From the NCBI GenBank assembly GCA_035501575.1, contig DATJVZ010000141.1, positions 1 to 7,801 on the forward strand: DNA of 7,801 nucleotides, read 5' to 3'. The position numbers and the translations under genes were made by a program. Source of the DNA: JAFAGX01 sp035501575. GTDB lineage: Bacteria > Acidobacteriota > Terriglobia > Terriglobales > Acidobacteriaceae. Below the pieces are notes generated by a model. The model did no database searches, had not been told where the DNA came from, and saw only the letters and a program-made list of their open reading frames with translations. Positions 5,887-7,801 of this stretch are shown here, piece after piece; within the stretch, counting starts at the first letter, position 1, and every line of letters starts with the position of its first letter.

Positions 5887-6909
5887 ATGAACGTCGCGAC
5901 GATGGCAATCATGACGATTGCAATAATTCTGTCAACTTTGTCGAGCATCAGTCCGATTGCGGCCCAGAGCACGCCTGCCGCGGCATTGCTGGTTTTGTCG
6001 AAGCGGGACCAGACTTTGGCCATTGTGGATCCAGCATCGCTCCAGGTGCTGACCACCCTGCCAGCTGGGCCGGATCCTCACGAAGTCGTAGCCTCAGCGG
6101 ATGGCAAGATGGCGTTTATTGCGAATTATGGTGGCGGGGCTTACAACACCATCTCGGTGGTCGATCTAACCGAGCAGAAAGCGCTGCCGCGTATCGATCT
6201 CGGCGCTCTGCGTGGACCGCATGGGCTCGCATTTGCCGCGGGGAAAGTGTACTTTACCGCGGAGATCAATAAGGTGATCGGGCGATATGATCCGGTCGCC
6301 GAGAAAATTGATTGGGTCCTGGGCACGGGGCAGAACCGGACACACATGATTGCCGTCTCCAATGCCGTAGATCACATCTTCACCTCGAACGTGAGCTCCG
6401 GAACCATCAGTATCATCGAGAGAACGGCCGCGCCGGCCGGAGGAAATGCGACCGATTGGAATGAGACCGTGGTCGACACCGGCCGCGGAACCGAAGGCTT
6501 TGATATTTCCCCGGATGGAAAGGAACTCTGGTCCGCTGCGGCAGACGATGGCACGATTTCTATCATCGACTTGAACGCAAAGAAGCGGGTCCAAACCCTC
6601 GAAGCCAAGGTCAAAGGAGCGAACCGCCTCAAGTTCACCACCGATGGCAAGCTGGTATTTGTTTCCCGTCTGTCGGGCGAGGGGGTGCTGGCGGTGTTCG
6701 AGGCAAGTTCACGCCGCGAGGTCAAGCGAGTCAACGTAGGACATGGTGCGGCCGGCATCCTGATGCAGCCCGATGGTACACGCGCCTATGTGGCTTGCAG
6801 TCCCGATAACTATGTCGTGGCCATCGACTTAAAAACCTTGGAGGTCACTGGTCGAATCAACGCAGGGCACCAGCCCGACGGCCTTGCCTGGGCCGTGCGC
6901 CGCGAATAG
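5887..6909 (+). CDS. Exported YncE-like beta-propeller protein (YVTN-type repeats)
   Basis: A 340-residue protein of the YncE/YVTN beta-propeller group, made of repeated four-stranded blades. It starts with a Sec signal peptide (hydrophobic 5-25, likely cut after Ala26 in SPIAAQ), so it is periplasmic or secreted; no lipobox is present. Repeats typical of the family are visible: LAIVDPASLQVLTTLPAG at 44-61, PHEVVASADGKMAFIANY at 64-81, NTISVVDLTEQKALPRIDLG at 87-106, ISPDGKELW at 207-215, GTISIIDLNAKKRVQTLEA at 222-240 and VVAIDLKTLEVTGRINAGHQPDG at 310-332. Relatives have been linked to quinoprotein, heme or surface functions, but no ligand can be assigned here. The ATG at 5887 has the strong ribosome site GAGGTGA (5873-5879), 7 nt upstream. 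It stands alone, divergent from the zinc-ribbon gene and convergent with the ABC permease gene. Confidence 0.88.
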   Translation: MNVATMAIMTIAIILSTLSSISPIAAQSTPAAALLVLSKRDQTLAIVDPASLQVLTTLPAGPDPHEVVASADGKMAFIANYGGGAYNTISVVDLTEQKALPRIDLGALRGPHGLAFAAGKVYFTAEINKVIGRYDPVAEKIDWVLGTGQNRTHMIAVSNAVDHIFTSNVSSGTISIIERTAAPAGGNATDWNETVVDTGRGTEGFDISPDGKELWSAAADDGTISIIDLNAKKRVQTLEAKVKGANRLKFTTDGKLVFVSRLSGEGVLAVFEASSRREVKRVNVGHGAAGILMQPDGTRAYVACSPDNYVVAIDLKTLEVTGRINAGHQPDGLAWAVRRE

Positions 6910-6924
6910 TTCGATCGCTAAAAG

Positions 6925-6966
6925 TGGTTGAAACATTAAATTCCGCCCAGCCGATGCAAACAACCA
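6925..6966. repeat. Six-base inverted repeat between convergent genes
   Basis: TGGTTG (6925-6930) and CAACCA (6961-6966) are a perfect inverted repeat separated by 30 bp, filling most of the 60-bp gap between the propeller and ABC permease genes. The long loop makes it a poor terminator, and it may be chance. Confidence 0.2.
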
Positions 6967-6969
6967 GCC

Positions 6970-7740
6970 TTAGCTGACGGCTTTCTTGTGGAATTGGCGC
7001 AGACCGACGACCAGCAGCAAGCAATCGAAGGCCGCCAGGGCCGACAGGATCCATGGAAGCGCGAGGTGCGGAAACTGGGGCACGAGGGTAGCCCGCAGCC
7101 CTTCGCTGGCATAGGCGAGGGGATTCAGGAGAACCAACTTCTGCAGGATTGGAAAGTTGCTCAGCGCGCTCCACGGGTAATAGGTGCAGCCGAAAAATAT
7201 CATGGGCGTGAGCACCATGCTGAACATCAGCCCGACGTGCTGCTGGTCCACGGTGCAACCGAGCGCCAGGCCGCCGCAGGCGGAAAAGCTTGCCACCAAC
7301 AGCGTAATGCCCAGAAAAAGAATTGGATTCAGCAGATGCAGTTCCAGTCCGGGCCGGAGGATGATCCAGGCCAACGGAATCACTACCCAGCCGGCCACCA
7401 GTGCCTGAATCAGACCGGCCACGACCTTTTCTACGGCGACCCAGGAAATATCGATGGGAGCAAGCAGCCGGTCTTCGATTTCGCGGGTGAACTGAAATTC
7501 GGCGATCAGCGGCATGGCAACGGCCCAGATTCCCGTGAACACCATGCTGATGGCCATGATGCCCGGAAGCAAGAGACTCTTGTAGGTGGCAGGCAGATAA
7601 CCACTGCCTACCATGACCCGGCCAAAAATGAAAACGAACAACAAGGGCTGCAAAAAGGTTTGCAGGATCAAGGGAACCAGATTGCGCCGCGCCACGTGTA
7701 CGTCACGCGCCAACAGCGCCAAAAAAGCTTTGGCGTTCAT
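6970..7740 (-). CDS. ABC-2 type exporter, permease subunit
   Basis: A 256-residue inner-membrane permease of the ABC-2 family (DrrB/NodJ-like), which exports a substrate such as a drug, lipid or polysaccharide using the ATPase encoded just upstream. Six hydrophobic segments are seen at about 22-44, 57-79, 105-128, 136-161, 168-187 and 228-247. The first cytoplasmic loop has the typical charged stretch REIEDRLLAPI at 86-96, and the conserved PW/NPL region (YYPWSALSNFP at 187-197, LLNPLAYASEGLR at 204-216) follows the fifth helix, as in ABC-2 permeases. The ATG at 7740 overlaps the TGA of the ATPase gene (ATGA) and has AGGAG 9 nt upstream, so translation is probably coupled. Length is normal. 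The substrate is not determinable: nothing specific lies in the window and the rest of the operon is outside. Confidence 0.92.
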   Translation of the reverse strand: MNAKAFLALLARDVHVARRNLVPLILQTFLQPLLFVFIFGRVMVGSGYLPATYKSLLLPGIMAISMVFTGIWAVAMPLIAEFQFTREIEDRLLAPIDISWVAVEKVVAGLIQALVAGWVVIPLAWIILRPGLELHLLNPILFLGITLLVASFSACGGLALGCTVDQQHVGLMFSMVLTPMIFFGCTYYPWSALSNFPILQKLVLLNPLAYASEGLRATLVPQFPHLALPWILSALAAFDCLLLVVGLRQFHKKAVS

Positions 7741-7801
7741 TCCCGCAAGCTCCTGCCGGTGTGATGAAGAAACAGGTTTTCCAGACTGGGTTCGGAAATG
7801 T
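7737..7801 (-). CDS. ABC transporter ATP-binding protein, extreme C-terminus (rest outside window)
   Basis: Read leftward from the window edge, the frame ending in TGA at 7739-7737 encodes the last 20 residues, with the core PSLENLFLHHTGRSLRE. This closely resembles the usual end of ABC-2 exporter ATPases of the DrrA/NodI group (PSLEDVFLxxTGRxLR). The stop overlaps the permease ATG in an ATGA. All catalytic motifs lie outside the window, so the call rests on this tail and on the operon order ATPase then permease. Confidence 0.8.
   Translation of the reverse strand, partial: ISEPSLENLFLHHTGRSLRE

Noticed and set aside
5112..6056. A 314-codon leftward open frame spanning the zinc-ribbon gene and the start of the propeller gene
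   Set aside because: It covers two better-supported genes in other frames and their intergenic gap, and is rich in Arg, Ser and Pro as shadow frames in GC-rich DNA often are.
6988..7764. A 258-codon plus-strand open frame opposite the ABC permease
   Set aside because: Its composition is extremely rich in Gln, Gly and His with no domain, while the opposite strand encodes a clear six-helix permease.

Overview
The window is an ordinary, gene-dense piece of a moderately GC-rich bacterial chromosome. The mix of genes suggests a soil-type Acidobacteriota (Terriglobia-like) genome: an ADE1-like long PurC, a stand-alone Fis-type helix-turn-helix protein, a secreted TPR protein with a small beta-rich C-terminal domain, a short cysteine-rich zinc-ribbon protein and a YVTN/YncE-like propeller. 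This placement is inferred from resemblance to known families, because no marker RNA gene is present. I see no rRNA, tRNA, CRISPR array, insertion sequence, integrase or phage gene.

Layout, left to right. Positions 1-594 hold the 3' end of smc (chromosome condensation ATPase), read rightward. A 312-bp gap (595-906) carries a good sigma70-type promoter. It is followed by a rightward group: purC (SAICAR synthase, 907-1818), a CvpA-family membrane protein (1846-2367, only 27 bp further on) and a 92-aa Fis-like DNA-binding protein (2448-2726). The Fis-like gene converges with a leftward gene for an exported TPR protein (2814-4127). That gene and a rightward short-chain dehydrogenase gene (4394-5122) diverge from a compact control region in which two promoters lie back to back (4272-4337). 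The dehydrogenase converges closely (26 bp) with a leftward gene for an eight-cysteine zinc-ribbon protein (5149-5580, possibly from 5604). Divergent from that is a rightward gene for an exported beta-propeller protein (5887-6909). The window ends with a leftward ABC-2 exporter operon: the permease (6970-7740) and, overlapping it by ATGA, the last 20 codons of its ATPase partner (7737-7801), which is cut by the window edge.

Working together: purC and cvpA probably form one transcript, echoing the known link of cvpA with purine genes in other bacteria. The ABC permease and ATPase make one export complex. The other genes look like independent single-gene units, judging by their alternating orientation. 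Several small hairpins sit in the gaps between genes, but none is a textbook terminator with a long T run. I did not find a convincing undescribed multi-gene system. The items most worth a second look are the eight-cysteine protein, the TPR protein with its C-terminal domain, the small Fis-like protein and the paired divergent promoters.
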